From: Cloacibacterium sp964530915 | GTDB taxonomy: Bacteria > Bacteroidota > Bacteroidia > Flavobacteriales > Weeksellaceae | NCBI GenBank assembly: GCA_964530915.1 | Contig: CAZHCK010000012.1 | Span: 1-43,973 of the forward strand | Direction: 5' to 3' | DNA: 43,973 bases | In this document: piece by piece, positions 30,897 through 40,170 of the stretch | Position numbering within the stretch: position 1 is the first letter of the stretch | Layout of the letters: each line of letters begins with the position of its first letter | Notes under the pieces: generated by a model | Databases searched by the model: none | What the model was told of the DNA's origin: nothing | The model's input: the letters and a program-made list of their open reading frames with translations, nothing else | Position numbers and translations under genes: made by a program

Positions 30897-31543
30897 TTTT
30901 CAAATATATTTTTTTCAGGCAGAGCGAAGCAAAAGCCTAAGTTTTTTGTAATTACTTTTTGTACATCTTCTACAGGAATTTCCTTGATTTCAGCTACTTT
31001 TTGATACAATTCAACAATGTCAAAATCTGCGTCATCTGTTTCTAAAAATATTTTTTCTAAAGGAATTTCTTTCAATGTAGTTTGCAAAGATAAGTTGTGA
31101 AGTACAGATTTTCCAAAACTTAGATAAAAACCATGTTTCAACATCTCATCAGCAATCGCTTTTTTCTTATTAAAACCATGAATGATCAATGGAACTTTTG
31201 CGATTTTTTTAAAAGGGATTAATTCTTGAAATCTCTTTACACAATGAATGATAACCGGTTTTTGAATTTGATTTGCCCAAAGAATTTGCGCTTCGAAAAT
31301 TTTTTTTTGAAGATTTTCATTGATGTTTACTAATGCATCCAAACCACATTCACCAATTGCTAAACATTTAGGATTTTGAGATATGATTTTTAGGTTTTCT
31401 AAATCATTTTCCCATTGTTCATTGATGTTTTGCGGATGAATTCCTGCCGAAAAATAATGCTCAGGAATCTTTTCTTCTGGAGTAGAATTATAAATTCCGT
31501 AAGAGATTTGTGGGTTATGATGATGGAAGTTGAAAAAAATCAT
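30893..31543 (-). CDS. TatD-family hydrolase, diverged
   Basis: A 216-aa metal-dependent hydrolase of the TatD family (nuclease or proofreading type). The start is the ATG at 31543; the longer frame to 31636 has no family sequence and crosses a promoter box. The motifs are shortened and altered: FHHHN (residues 6-10) replaces the usual HxH with DTHxH, IGECGLD is kept, VIIHCVKR and LIIHGFNK supply the later histidines, and LETDDADF replaces LETDxPY. Total length is about 40 residues below the classical enzyme. It is co-transcribed with tcdA. Confidence 0.83.
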   Translation of the reverse strand: MIFFNFHHHNPQISYGIYNSTPEEKIPEHYFSAGIHPQNINEQWENDLENLKIISQNPKCLAIGECGLDALVNINENLQKKIFEAQILWANQIQKPVIIHCVKRFQELIPFKKIAKVPLIIHGFNKKKAIADEMLKHGFYLSFGKSVLHNLSLQTTLKEIPLEKIFLETDDADFDIVELYQKVAEIKEIPVEDVQKVITKNLGFCFALPEKNIFEK

Positions 31544-31546
31544 ATT

Positions 31547-31554
31547 CAAAGATA
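31547..31554 (-). promoter_or_regulatory. -7 box of the tatD-like/tcdA operon
   Basis: Minus-strand TATCTTTG matches TANNTTTG and lies only 3 bp before the ATG at 31543, implying an almost leaderless transcript. Confidence 0.5.
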
Positions 31555-31573
31555 TGAAATCGGTTAAAAAATT

Positions 31574-31597
31574 AAACAAAGTATTAAACATTTGTTT
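31574..31597. promoter_or_regulatory. Possible TetR-type operator
   Basis: AAACAAA and TTTGTTT form an inverted repeat with a 10-bp centre, between the divergent tatD-like and TetR genes. The arms are AT-only apart from one C/G, so chance is a real alternative. Confidence 0.3.
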
Positions 31598-31644
31598 GTT
31601 TGAGAAAAAGTTTTTTATATCTTTACTTTTCAACAAATTAGAGA

Positions 31645-32268
31645 ATGAAGAAAAAATTTACCGAAAAGCAAATTCATATTCTAGACATCGCGGAAGAGCT
31701 TATTGCGCAGAAAGGTTTTGAAGGGACTTCCGTTCGTGATATCTCTGCTAAAGCGAATATCAACGTGGCGATGATTTCTTATTACTTCGGCTCTAAAGAG
31801 AAAATGATGGTAAATCTTTACCAATATAGAGTACAGAAAACCAGAGAAACATTTGCTGAATTTACCCAAACCATAAAAGACGGAAAACCAGAAATGCAAC
31901 TCAAAGAAATTATTAATTTCGTAACTAAACAGTTATTTAAATTCAATTATTTTCATGGTTTTGTAACTCAAGAACTCAGACATCAAGATAGAGTGAAAGA
32001 TACGTTGCTAGAATTCTACCAAACATTTACCAAAGTTCTAGAAGATGTAGTGCAAAAAGGTATAGTAAGTGGCGTTTTTAAAAGAGCTGCAAAATCTGAA
32101 GATATTGTTTCTACCATCATTGGAACCATCGTATTTACCATTAGAAATAAAAATTATTACGAAATTTATTTAAAAGGTAACGACGAAGATTACCTAGCAA
32201 ATGCCGAAAAAAAACTTAAAAACCATCTCAATCTTTGTGTTTTCTCGCTTTTAGGATATCAAATTTAA
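31645..32268 (+). CDS. TetR/AcrR-family regulator
   Basis: A 207-aa repressor-type protein. Residues about 8-55 hold the TetR helix-turn-helix (ILDIAEELIAQKGFEGTSVRDISAKANINVAMISYYFGSKEKM), and the rest is a helical ligand-binding domain. I chose the ATG at 31645, as used by the family. A possible operator lies in the intergenic region to the tatD-like gene. There is no efflux gene next to it, so the ligand and target cannot be inferred. Confidence 0.9.
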   Translation: MKKKFTEKQIHILDIAEELIAQKGFEGTSVRDISAKANINVAMISYYFGSKEKMMVNLYQYRVQKTRETFAEFTQTIKDGKPEMQLKEIINFVTKQLFKFNYFHGFVTQELRHQDRVKDTLLEFYQTFTKVLEDVVQKGIVSGVFKRAAKSEDIVSTIIGTIVFTIRNKNYYEIYLKGNDEDYLANAEKKLKNHLNLCVFSLLGYQI

Positions 32269-32319
32269 CCTTATTTGCGTTAAAGTATCTTAAAATAAAT
32301 CTTTTGACAAAAAAAGTTT

Positions 32320-32327
32320 TATTTTTG
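32320..32327 (+). promoter_or_regulatory. -7 box of bamD
   Basis: TATTTTTG matches TANNTTTG, 47 bp before the bamD ATG. Confidence 0.5.
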
Positions 32328-32374
32328 CAAACTGATAAAGGGAACATTATAGAAAGATTTCCTTACTTTTATTT

Positions 32375-33349
32375 ATGAAAAAATTATTCTCATTATTCGC
32401 AATCGCTTTTTTGCTTTTGTCTTGTAACAAACAATATGATTTGGCAATGAAATCTGCTGATAAAGATTTTATCATGAAAGTTGCCAATGAAAAACACGAA
32501 AAAAAGAAATGGACAGACGCACTTGCGCTTTACGAAAGATTAACCAATTTGGTGGCAGGAACAGATGATGCTCCAGAAGTGGTTTATAAATCTGCGTATG
32601 CTAATTATTACGACAAAAACTATAAACTAGCGGCACACCAATTCAAGAATTTTTCGGTTACATTTACCAATGATCCTAGAAAAGAAGAAGCGGCTTATAT
32701 GTCTGCATTATGTTACTACGAAGGTTCTATGGATTATAATTTAGACCAAAGTAATACGACTTCGGCGATTAATGAATTGCAAGAATTTTTAAATAATTAT
32801 CCAAATTCAGAAAAAGCAAAAAACATCAATGATTTAATTGATGAACTGAACTATAAATTAGAGTTCAAAGCTTATGAAAACGCAAGACAATATTTTAAAA
32901 TGGCAGATTATAAAGCAGCTACCATTGCTTTTGAAAACGTTTTAAATGATTTTCCTGCAACTAAGCTTAAATCTAAAATCTATGGTTATATTTTAAAATC
33001 TAAATCAGAATTGGGTATCAATTCTATTTATGACCTTAAAAAAGAAAGATTAGAAAGTGCAATTGCATTCACTAGACAGGTAGAAAGAGAATATCCAAAC
33101 TCAGACTTAAGCAAAGAAGCATTAGATATTAGAGCAAAACTAGAAAAAGAAGTTGTAGACTTTGCTAAACTTCAAAAAGAAGTAGAAGCTAGAAAAGCTG
33201 AATTTTCAGAAAAACAAAAAGCAGCTGAAGCGAAAGAAGATGCTAAAAAACAGGTTAAAGATCAGCAAGAAGCGAATAAAATTAAAATCGATAGTGCAAA
33301 AATTAGCACGCCAGAACCAGGTGCTACTTTCAAGATTAGAAGAAATTAA
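32375..33349 (+). CDS. bamD: BamD, outer-membrane assembly lipoprotein
   Basis: Lipoprotein of the BAM complex that inserts beta-barrel proteins in the outer membrane. It has 324 aa. The signal peptide ends in the lipobox LLLSC (Cys17). Residues about 35-235 form five TPR-like helical pairs (WTDALALYERLTN, YKLAAHQFKNFSVTF, AINELQEFLNNYPNSEKA). The C-terminal 80 residues are a charged coiled coil (AKLQKEVEARKAEFSEKQKA), a feature of flavobacterial BamD and longer than in proteobacteria. It starts the bamD - omega - coaBC - DUF4835 - recN run. Confidence 0.9.
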   Translation: MKKLFSLFAIAFLLLSCNKQYDLAMKSADKDFIMKVANEKHEKKKWTDALALYERLTNLVAGTDDAPEVVYKSAYANYYDKNYKLAAHQFKNFSVTFTNDPRKEEAAYMSALCYYEGSMDYNLDQSNTTSAINELQEFLNNYPNSEKAKNINDLIDELNYKLEFKAYENARQYFKMADYKAATIAFENVLNDFPATKLKSKIYGYILKSKSELGINSIYDLKKERLESAIAFTRQVEREYPNSDLSKEALDIRAKLEKEVVDFAKLQKEVEARKAEFSEKQKAAEAKEDAKKQVKDQQEANKIKIDSAKISTPEPGATFKIRRN

Positions 33350-33350
33350 T

Positions 33351-33358
33351 TATCTTTG
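33351..33358 (+). promoter_or_regulatory. -7 box of the omega gene
   Basis: TATCTTTG matches TANNTTTG, 29 bp before the ATG at 33388 and 1 bp after the bamD stop. Confidence 0.5.
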
Positions 33359-33387
33359 CAAACTAAAATAAAAATAAATCACTCAAA

Positions 33388-33708
33388 ATGAGCGTAAAAG
33401 ATACAAAAGCAGAAGTAAACACCATTACTTACGATAGAGATAAAATCGAAGAAAAAGTAGGTTCTATCTACGAAGCTATCGTGATTATGGGAAAAAGAGC
33501 AGAACAAATTAATGCTGAAATTAGAACTGAACTTCACCAAAAATTAGATGAATTTGCGGTGCACAATTCTACTCTGGAAGAAGTTTTTGAAAACAGAGAG
33601 CAAATTGAGATTTCTAGAAATTACGAAAGATTACCGAAGCCTACATCTATTGCCATTAGAGAATGGTTAGATGACGAAGTTTACTTCCGTAGAACCGAAG
33701 AAAAATAA
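33388..33708 (+). CDS. rpoZ: RNA polymerase omega subunit (Bacteroidota type)
   Basis: A 106-aa protein that helps assemble and stabilise RNA polymerase. The core is the omega/Rpb6 fold: DKIEEKVGSIYEAIVIMGKRAEQIN (residues about 18-43) corresponds to the usual region that binds the beta' subunit. The C-terminal part (SRNYERLPKPTSIAIREWLDDEVYFR) is the Bacteroidota extension. Its place between bamD and coaBC fits the conserved flavobacterial order. It has its own promoter box and a terminator, so it can be transcribed alone. Confidence 0.88.
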   Translation: MSVKDTKAEVNTITYDRDKIEEKVGSIYEAIVIMGKRAEQINAEIRTELHQKLDEFAVHNSTLEEVFENREQIEISRNYERLPKPTSIAIREWLDDEVYFRRTEEK

Positions 33709-33730
33709 ACAACATTCGTTAGGATAAAAA

Positions 33731-33761
33731 ACAAAGTCACAGAATTTCTGTGACTTTTTTG
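33731..33761 (+). terminator. Terminator of the omega gene
   Basis: AAAGTCACAGA pairs with TCTGTGACTTT and is followed by a T run. Confidence 0.88.
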
Positions 33762-33773
33762 TTGAGTTTATGT

Positions 33774-33795
33774 TTGAAAATCTTTAGATTTTCAA
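33774..33795. repeat. Small hairpin between omega and coaBC
   Basis: TTGAAAATC pairs perfectly with GATTTTCAA around TTTA. It has no T run and follows the terminator by 12 bp. Role unknown. Confidence 0.4.
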
Positions 33796-33921
33796 CTTTG
33801 CAAGCTTTGTTAAATGAAATGCCTTTAATAACGGTAAATGATGCAGATTCTTTGCGTTTAAAATAACCAATAAAAATTCAAAAAAAAAACCATAAATTCG
33901 TTCAATTAAAATTCTAATCAT

Positions 33922-35124
33922 ATGGCTCTAAAAGGTAAAAATATTCTATTGGCAATTTCTGGCGGAATTGCAGCCTACAAAATGAATTACCTTGTAAGAG
34001 ATTTTGTAAAAAAAGGTGCAGAAGTAAAGGTTATTTTAACACCTTCTGCTGAAAATTTCGTTACAAAAGTCACCCTTTCTACGCTTTCTAAAAATGCAGT
34101 GTATTCCGATTTTTATGACCAAAACGGAACATGGAATTCTCATGTAGAACTCGCACTTTGGGCCGATGTATTATTGGTAGCACCTTGTACTGCAAATACT
34201 TTGGCTAAAATGGTTCATGGGATTTGTGATAATTTGGTCATTGCTACCTATATGTCGGCTAAATGCCCAGTTTTCATTGCTCCAGCAATGGATTTGGATA
34301 TGTATGCACATCCTTCCACCAAAGAAAATTTAGAAAAAGCAGAAAGATTTGGTCATCATATTATTCCAGCGGAATTTGGCGAATTGGCTTCTGGTTTAGA
34401 AGGTCAAGGAAGATTAGCAGAGCCAGAAACTATTTTACAAAAAATAGAAGATTTTTTTGCTCAAAATCATTCTAAAAACTTAGAAGGGAAAACCGTTCTC
34501 ATTACAGCAGGACCTACCTATGAAGCAATAGACCCAGTTCGTTTTATTGGCAATCATTCTTCGGGGAAAATGGGATTTTCGCTTGCTGAAGAAGCTGTGA
34601 AACGTGGTGCAAAAGTGATTTTAATTTCGGGGCCTACTTCGCAGAAAACAGACTATAAAAACATAGAAATTCATAGAGTGACCTCGGCGAAAGAAATGTA
34701 CGATGAAGTTTTTAGATACTATGAAAAGGTAGATATTGCTATCGCAAGTGCTGCTGTTGCAGATTATGCACCAAAAATCGTAGCTAAAGAAAAAATAAAA
34801 AAATCTGAAGAAGAATTTACCATAGAATTGGTTAAAAATCCAGATATTTTGAAAACGATGGGCGAGAAAAAAACGCATCAGTTTTTGGTAGGTTTTGCCC
34901 TTGAAACTCAGAATGAAGAAGAAAATGCCAAAATCAAATTGCAGAAAAAAAATCTGGATATGATTGTGCTTAATTCGCTTCGCGATGAAGGTGCAGGTTT
35001 TCAAAAAGACACGAATAAGGTTAAGATTTTGACACATTCAGAACAAAAAGAATTTTCTCTAAAATCTAAAGACGAAGTGGCAAAAGACATTTTAGATTTT
35101 GTAGAAACTCAACTTAAGAAATAA
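33922..35124 (+). CDS. coaBC: CoaBC, phosphopantothenoylcysteine synthetase/decarboxylase
   Basis: Bifunctional coenzyme A enzyme of 400 aa. The N-terminal flavoprotein (CoaC) domain starts with ISGGIAAYK, keeps the active-site His in WNSHVELALWAD, and the cysteine-containing CPVFIAPAMD segment. The C-terminal CoaB domain starts around residue 190 with ITAGPTYEAIDPVRFIGNHS, followed by SGKMG, and contains AAVADYAPK and the Lys-rich KEKIKK segment used for nucleotide binding. It precedes DUF4835 and recN with short gaps and no terminator. Confidence 0.94.
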   Translation: MALKGKNILLAISGGIAAYKMNYLVRDFVKKGAEVKVILTPSAENFVTKVTLSTLSKNAVYSDFYDQNGTWNSHVELALWADVLLVAPCTANTLAKMVHGICDNLVIATYMSAKCPVFIAPAMDLDMYAHPSTKENLEKAERFGHHIIPAEFGELASGLEGQGRLAEPETILQKIEDFFAQNHSKNLEGKTVLITAGPTYEAIDPVRFIGNHSSGKMGFSLAEEAVKRGAKVILISGPTSQKTDYKNIEIHRVTSAKEMYDEVFRYYEKVDIAIASAAVADYAPKIVAKEKIKKSEEEFTIELVKNPDILKTMGEKKTHQFLVGFALETQNEEENAKIKLQKKNLDMIVLNSLRDEGAGFQKDTNKVKILTHSEQKEFSLKSKDEVAKDILDFVETQLKK

Positions 35125-35151
35125 ATTTTTTAAAAATTCGTTTAGAATTCA

Positions 35152-36054
35152 ATGAAAAAACTACTTTACATATTTGCACTTTTACTGTTTTCTCAATTTA
35201 GTTTTGCACAAGAGCTGAATGCTCAAGTTCAGATTAATTACCAACAAATTGGCGGAAGTAACGTGCAATTATTCAGAACAATGGAGAAAAGTCTGAAAGA
35301 CTTCATCAATAAAACCAGTTGGACCGGCAAAAAATTTCAGAACTACGAAAAAATAAAATGTAATTTTTCAATCATTCTTGCCGAAAAAAGTGGGAATAAT
35401 TATAAAGGAACTTTGGTGGTTCAGTCGGTGCGTCCTGTTTATGGAACACAGTATGAAACGCCGATTCTTAATGTTAATGACACTAATTTTTCTTTTGAAT
35501 ATTTAGAAAATCAGAATATGGTTTTTAACGAGAGACAATTTTCGGGAAAAAATTTGATTGATGTGATGAGTTTTTATGTCTACCTTATTTTAGGTTACGA
35601 TGCAGATACGTATCAAATGAAAGGCGGAACTCCGTGGTTTGATAAAGCGATGCAGATTACTCAAAATTCTCAAAATCAGAACTATATGGGGTGGTCTCAA
35701 TTAGAGAGTCCTAGAAATAGAGGAGCGCTTATTGCTACGATTTTGTCTGAACAAAATTCTACGCTTAGAAATTTCTACTATAATTATCACAGAATGGGCT
35801 TAGATAATTTAGGGAAACAAGACCAATTTTCTACCAAACAAACCATTGCGAATGAGATTTTGAAACTCAAATTCTACGAAAGCAATTTCCAGATGAATTA
35901 TCCTTTTAATCTCTTTGTAGAAAGTAAAAAAGACGAAATTTATAACATTTTTGATTCTAATAATAATGGAGGTGTAGATATGAATCAGCTTAAAAATTTG
36001 ATGAGTTTGTTCTCTCCAAAAGATATGGATACGAAGTGGAATAAATGGAAGTAA
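35152..36054 (+). CDS. DUF4835 exported protein
   Basis: A 300-aa exported protein with a signal peptide (MKKLLYIFALLLFSQFSFAQ). Family traits are LNAQVQINYQQIGGSN near the start, the KTSWTGKKF and YEKIKCNFSI segments, and the C-terminal NPLSVF-like region (here NYPFNLFVESKKDEI) followed by a Met-rich helix. DUF4835 is a Bacteroidota family typically between coaBC and recN, as here, and its function is not known. A role in envelope integrity is only a guess from the signal peptide. The gene follows coaBC by 27 bp. Confidence 0.88.
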   Translation: MKKLLYIFALLLFSQFSFAQELNAQVQINYQQIGGSNVQLFRTMEKSLKDFINKTSWTGKKFQNYEKIKCNFSIILAEKSGNNYKGTLVVQSVRPVYGTQYETPILNVNDTNFSFEYLENQNMVFNERQFSGKNLIDVMSFYVYLILGYDADTYQMKGGTPWFDKAMQITQNSQNQNYMGWSQLESPRNRGALIATILSEQNSTLRNFYYNYHRMGLDNLGKQDQFSTKQTIANEILKLKFYESNFQMNYPFNLFVESKKDEIYNIFDSNNNGGVDMNQLKNLMSLFSPKDMDTKWNKWK

Positions 36055-36154
36055 AATGAATCTTAGAGCTACGCTTTTGTGGTTTGAATTTTCTGAAATT
36101 TACACTATTTTTACAGGCTCGAAAACGTAACTCAAAATAAGTATTCTTTAAATA

Positions 36155-37804
36155 ATGTTATCAAGAATTTACATCCAAAATTTTGCATTGATAGACCAAC
36201 TTGAAATTCATTTCAAGAAAGGTTTACAAGTGATTACTGGCGAAACCGGCGCTGGTAAATCTATTATTTTGGGTGCTTTGAGACTTATTTTAGGAGAAAG
36301 AGCAGATTCTAAAAGCATTTCTGATTTCTCAACGAAAAGTGTAGTTGAAGCGGAATTTAAAATTTCTGAATCTTTGAAAATTTTCTTTGATGAAAATGAT
36401 TTGGATTTTGAAGAAGATACCATTATCAGAAGAGAAATTTTACCTTCTGGAAAATCTAGAGCTTTTGTGAATGATGTTCCCGTTACTTTAGACGTTTTGA
36501 AAGAACTTTCCGAGAGATTGATTGATATTCATTCTCAGTTTGAAACTTCTCAACTTTTTAGCGAAGAATATCAGTTTAAAATCATTGATGGACTTTCTGA
36601 AAATAAAAATTTGATAGAAACCTATCAAAATGATTATTTTGAATTTCAGAGGAAACAAAGAGAACTAGAGAAACTGAAAAATACACTTTCCGAAGGAAAT
36701 AAAGAGAGCGATTACAAGCTATTTTTGTTGGAAGAATTAGAAGCAGCACAATTAGAAACGGTAAATTATGAATTGCTACAAAGCCAAATTTCTTTAGCCG
36801 AAAATAAAGGTGCGATTTCTGAATTGCTCGCGCAAATTTTTGCCAGAACAGACCAAGAAGAAGTAGGCTTGTTTGATGGCTTCTATGATGTTAAAAACAA
36901 ATTGAGCAGAGTTGCAGACTTGTCTTTGCAATTTTCCGAGCTCAATGCGAGATTAGAAGAAAACTATGTAGAGTTCAAAGATATTCTCTTTCAATTGCAA
37001 AATGAAGCCGAAAAACTAGATGCAAATCCTGAAGATTTATTGGTTTTACAAGAGCAAAATGATAAAATCAATGCACTTTTTCTAAAACATAAGGTTTCAG
37101 ATATAGAAGATTTGTTGAAAATCAAAGAAGAACTTTCTTTAGAAAAGAATTCTTTTGAAGATATAGAAAATAAAATCGCTCAGTTAGAAAAAGAAATTGC
37201 TGAGGCTTCTCAATCTTTGCTTAAAATAGCTGAAATTTTATCTAAAAACCGAAAAGAAACGGCTCCAGTTTTTGTAGAAAAAGTAGAATCACTTTTACAT
37301 CAATTAGGATTAGAAAAAGCTAAAGTAGAAGTGGAACTCTCTTCAACGAAAGAATTCGGTAAATTCGGAACGGAGAAAATCCAATTCCTATTCCAAGCGA
37401 ATGCTGGATTTGCCTTAAAGCCGATACAAAATGCTATTTCTGGTGGTGAAAGAAGTAGAGTGATGCTTTCGATTAAAAAACTCATGGCAGAAAATGCAGA
37501 ACTTCCTACGCTTATTTTAGACGAAATAGACACAGGTGTTTCTGGTAGAATTGCCGATGAAATGGGCAATGTAATGCAAGAAATGGCAGAAAATATGCAG
37601 TTAATAGTCATTACTCACCTTGCGCAAGTTGCAGCAAAAGGAAATGATAATTATAAAGTGCAAAAATCTGATATTGAAGGAAAAACCCAAACCAGAATTT
37701 TCCCACTTAATCAAGAAGAAAAACTTACAGAAATTGCACAATTGCTTTCTGGAAGCAAGATTACAGATGCCGCTATTCTTCAGGCAAAAGAACTCATGCA
37801 ATAA
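36155..37804 (+). CDS. recN: RecN, DNA repair ATPase
   Basis: SMC-like ATPase that acts at DNA double-strand breaks. It has 549 aa, a usual length. Walker A is GETGAGKS (29-36) and the C-terminal part holds the ABC signature (SGGERSRVML) and Walker B with LILDEIDTGVSG. The centre (about residues 160-370) is a long antiparallel coiled coil with many Glu and Lys. It is the last gene of the bamD run, 100 bp after DUF4835 in a stretch without a terminator. Confidence 0.95.
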   Translation: MLSRIYIQNFALIDQLEIHFKKGLQVITGETGAGKSIILGALRLILGERADSKSISDFSTKSVVEAEFKISESLKIFFDENDLDFEEDTIIRREILPSGKSRAFVNDVPVTLDVLKELSERLIDIHSQFETSQLFSEEYQFKIIDGLSENKNLIETYQNDYFEFQRKQRELEKLKNTLSEGNKESDYKLFLLEELEAAQLETVNYELLQSQISLAENKGAISELLAQIFARTDQEEVGLFDGFYDVKNKLSRVADLSLQFSELNARLEENYVEFKDILFQLQNEAEKLDANPEDLLVLQEQNDKINALFLKHKVSDIEDLLKIKEELSLEKNSFEDIENKIAQLEKEIAEASQSLLKIAEILSKNRKETAPVFVEKVESLLHQLGLEKAKVEVELSSTKEFGKFGTEKIQFLFQANAGFALKPIQNAISGGERSRVMLSIKKLMAENAELPTLILDEIDTGVSGRIADEMGNVMQEMAENMQLIVITHLAQVAAKGNDNYKVQKSDIEGKTQTRIFPLNQEEKLTEIAQLLSGSKITDAAILQAKELMQ

Positions 37805-37853
37805 ATTTTGTAACGAAAATATAGTTTTAGAAACTAATGATTGAAAAACGATT

Positions 37854-39320
37854 ATGTTTCTAAAATTTCTACAACTTGAACTCAAAAGTTTTGTGAGAAG
37901 TCCGCAATTTGCTGCGGGAATCTTAATGAAAATAGGAATGCTGTTTATGTACGCATATTTGGCGCTTATTTTTGTAGGCGGAGCTTTGGGGGTGTATTTC
38001 GGAGCGAAAAAAGTAGGTTATGAACCGATTCAACTTTTCAGCCGAATTTTCTTAGTCTACATTGCCATCGATTTGTTGTTGAAATATTTTATGCAGCAAC
38101 TTCCTGCGGAAAATATCAAGCCCTTTCTCACCATGAAAATTTCTAAAAATCAAGTGGCGGGTTATACCTTAGTGAAAATTTTAGTTTCATTCTTCAGTTG
38201 GGCGTTTTTACTCTTTGCGATACCATTTGCAGCGCTTTTGATTTTTAAAGGGAATCAAAATGTAGTAACCGTTTTGCTTTATTTCGCAGCGTGTATTTCC
38301 ATGGTTTTTATCAATACGTTTGTCAACACCATTATCAATAAAAGTGATAAGTTGATGTACAGCCTTTTCGGATTTATGGTGATTATTGGTGGATTGCATT
38401 ACTTTGAAATCATAGATGTTTTGGCGATTTCTCAGAGCATATTCTACGGATTGTATCAAAATATTGGTTTCTTTATTATTCCGATAGTTGTATTGCTGGT
38501 TTTGGCGGTGTATACTTTCTCTTTCATCAAAAAGAATTTGTATTTAGACAGAGGTTTAGAAATGAAAAAAGCGGCAGGAAAAACCGAAAACATTGCTTTC
38601 CTCAATAAATACGGGACATTAGGAACTTTTATCAATAATGATATTCGATTGATTAAAAGAAGTAAAGCGGCGAGAAGTGCTTTAATAGGCGGTGTTTTAT
38701 TCCTTTTTTATGGGTTACTTTTCTTTAGCAAAGGTTATAACACCAGTTTCATGCAAGTTTTTCTTGGAATTTTTGTAACAGGCGGTTTTAATTTTATGTT
38801 CGGACAAAGAGTTCCAGCTTGGGACAGTTCTTATTATCCTCTGATGATGACGCAAAATGTTCCTTACAAAGATTTTCTCAAAGCAAAATGGGCGCTTTTT
38901 GTGATTGCCATTTCGGTTTCTATGATTTTAGCAGTCGGTTATGCATTCATCAGTTGGGAGTTTTATTTCACCATTTTTGCGGCAGGTTTATATAATTTAG
39001 GAGTCAATTCTTACCTCACTTTATTGGCGGGAGCTTACAATAAAAAACCGATTGATTTAAACTCTGCTTCTAAAGGTTTCACCAGCGGACAAAACAATTT
39101 CAACATTAAAATTCTTGTTCTTTTATTGCCACAAATGGTTTTGCCAATGGCTGTTTTCGGAGCAATGAAATATTTCTTCGGAATGACTCCAGCGGTTATG
39201 AGTTTAGGAATTCTAGGATTGATAGGGTTTCTACTTCGAGATAAAATTTTCAACCTCATTGTAAAAATCTACAGAACCGAAAAATATTCTACTATTGCGG
39301 CTTTTAAAAAAGGCAATTAA
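37854..39320 (+). CDS. DUF5687 membrane protein, ABC permease-like
   Basis: A 488-aa integral membrane protein with about ten to twelve hydrophobic segments. The start MFLKFLQLELKSFVRSPQF and the motif RIFLVYIAIDLLLKYFMQQLP are typical of DUF5687. It resembles permeases of ABC-2 exporters and forms a pair with the ATP-binding gene 27 bp downstream. The transported substrate is unknown. In flavobacteria such pairs are usual, and some act on antimicrobials or proteins, but nothing here decides it. Confidence 0.88.
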   Translation: MFLKFLQLELKSFVRSPQFAAGILMKIGMLFMYAYLALIFVGGALGVYFGAKKVGYEPIQLFSRIFLVYIAIDLLLKYFMQQLPAENIKPFLTMKISKNQVAGYTLVKILVSFFSWAFLLFAIPFAALLIFKGNQNVVTVLLYFAACISMVFINTFVNTIINKSDKLMYSLFGFMVIIGGLHYFEIIDVLAISQSIFYGLYQNIGFFIIPIVVLLVLAVYTFSFIKKNLYLDRGLEMKKAAGKTENIAFLNKYGTLGTFINNDIRLIKRSKAARSALIGGVLFLFYGLLFFSKGYNTSFMQVFLGIFVTGGFNFMFGQRVPAWDSSYYPLMMTQNVPYKDFLKAKWALFVIAISVSMILAVGYAFISWEFYFTIFAAGLYNLGVNSYLTLLAGAYNKKPIDLNSASKGFTSGQNNFNIKILVLLLPQMVLPMAVFGAMKYFFGMTPAVMSLGILGLIGFLLRDKIFNLIVKIYRTEKYSTIAAFKKGN

Positions 39321-39347
39321 TAATCTAAAATTTTAAAACAACTCATC

Positions 39348-40055
39348 ATGATCAATATACATAATATTTCTAAAATTTACGGAACTGCAAAAGTGCTTAA
39401 TATACAAGAGCTTACTATACCCAAAGGCGAAACTTTCGGTTTGGTAGGAAATAACGGAGCAGGAAAAACTACGCTCTTTAGCTTGCTTTTAGATTTGATT
39501 GAACCTAGTTCAGGAAGCATTCAAATTGATGGGATTCAAGTGAATAAGTCAGAAAATTGGAAAAATAAAGTTTCTGCATTTATAGATGATAGTTTCTTGA
39601 TTGGTTATCTTACGCCAGAAGAATATTTTTACTTTTTAGGTGAATTGCGAGGTCAAAACAAAGCTTCTGTAGACGAATTTCTAAAGCAGTTCGAAGATTT
39701 ATTTAATGGCGAAATTCTCAATGCTAGAAAATACATCAGAGATTTATCGAAAGGAAATCAGAAAAAAGTAGGAATTGTAGGCGCGTTAATTGGCAATCCA
39801 GAAATCATTGTTTTAGATGAACCTTTTGCTAATTTGGATCCTTCTACACAGATTAAATTAAAGAACCTTATTAAAGTTCTTTCTCAAAATGCAGAAGTCA
39901 CTTTCTTGATTTCTAGCCATGATTTGGCGCACACTACAGAAGTTTGCAACCGAATTGTAGCCATCAATAAAGGTGTAGTGGTAAAAGATATTTCTACCAA
40001 TTCAGAGACCTTGAAAGAATTAGAAGAATATTTTGCCAGTCAAGTAAGTTTATAA
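39348..40055 (+). CDS. ABC transporter ATP-binding protein (partner of DUF5687)
   Basis: A 235-aa ABC ATPase. Walker A is GNNGAGKT (residues about 35-42), the signature is LSKGNQKKV (in place of LSGGQ), Walker B is IIVLDEPFANLD, and the switch His is SSHD. The signature variant with Lys-Gly-Asn is common in ABC-2-type exporter ATPases. It is co-encoded with the DUF5687 permease and followed by a strong terminator, so the pair forms one operon. Confidence 0.92.
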   Translation: MINIHNISKIYGTAKVLNIQELTIPKGETFGLVGNNGAGKTTLFSLLLDLIEPSSGSIQIDGIQVNKSENWKNKVSAFIDDSFLIGYLTPEEYFYFLGELRGQNKASVDEFLKQFEDLFNGEILNARKYIRDLSKGNQKKVGIVGALIGNPEIIVLDEPFANLDPSTQIKLKNLIKVLSQNAEVTFLISSHDLAHTTEVCNRIVAINKGVVVKDISTNSETLKELEEYFASQVSL

Positions 40056-40060
40056 AATAG

Positions 40061-40088
40061 AGCCAGAGAAATTTCTCTGGTTTTTTTG
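40061..40088 (+). terminator. Terminator of the DUF5687/ABC operon
   Basis: CCAGAGAAATTTCTCTGG is an 18-bp perfect palindrome followed by eight Ts. Confidence 0.9.
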
Positions 40089-40170
40089 TGACAAATTTCA
40101 CAAGATTACTTCTCAAAATTTCGTAAATTTACGCTTCAATTTTGAAGATGAAAGTGGAGATTTTTAACTT

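Noticed and set aside
31544..31636. 31-residue N-terminal extension of the TatD-like protein
   Set aside because: It contains the promoter box and has no similarity to the family's start.
32303..32327. TTTG as a -33 element for bamD (and a similar one for miaB)
   Set aside because: The spacer is only 13 bp, against 18-20 bp for the convincing promoters in this window.
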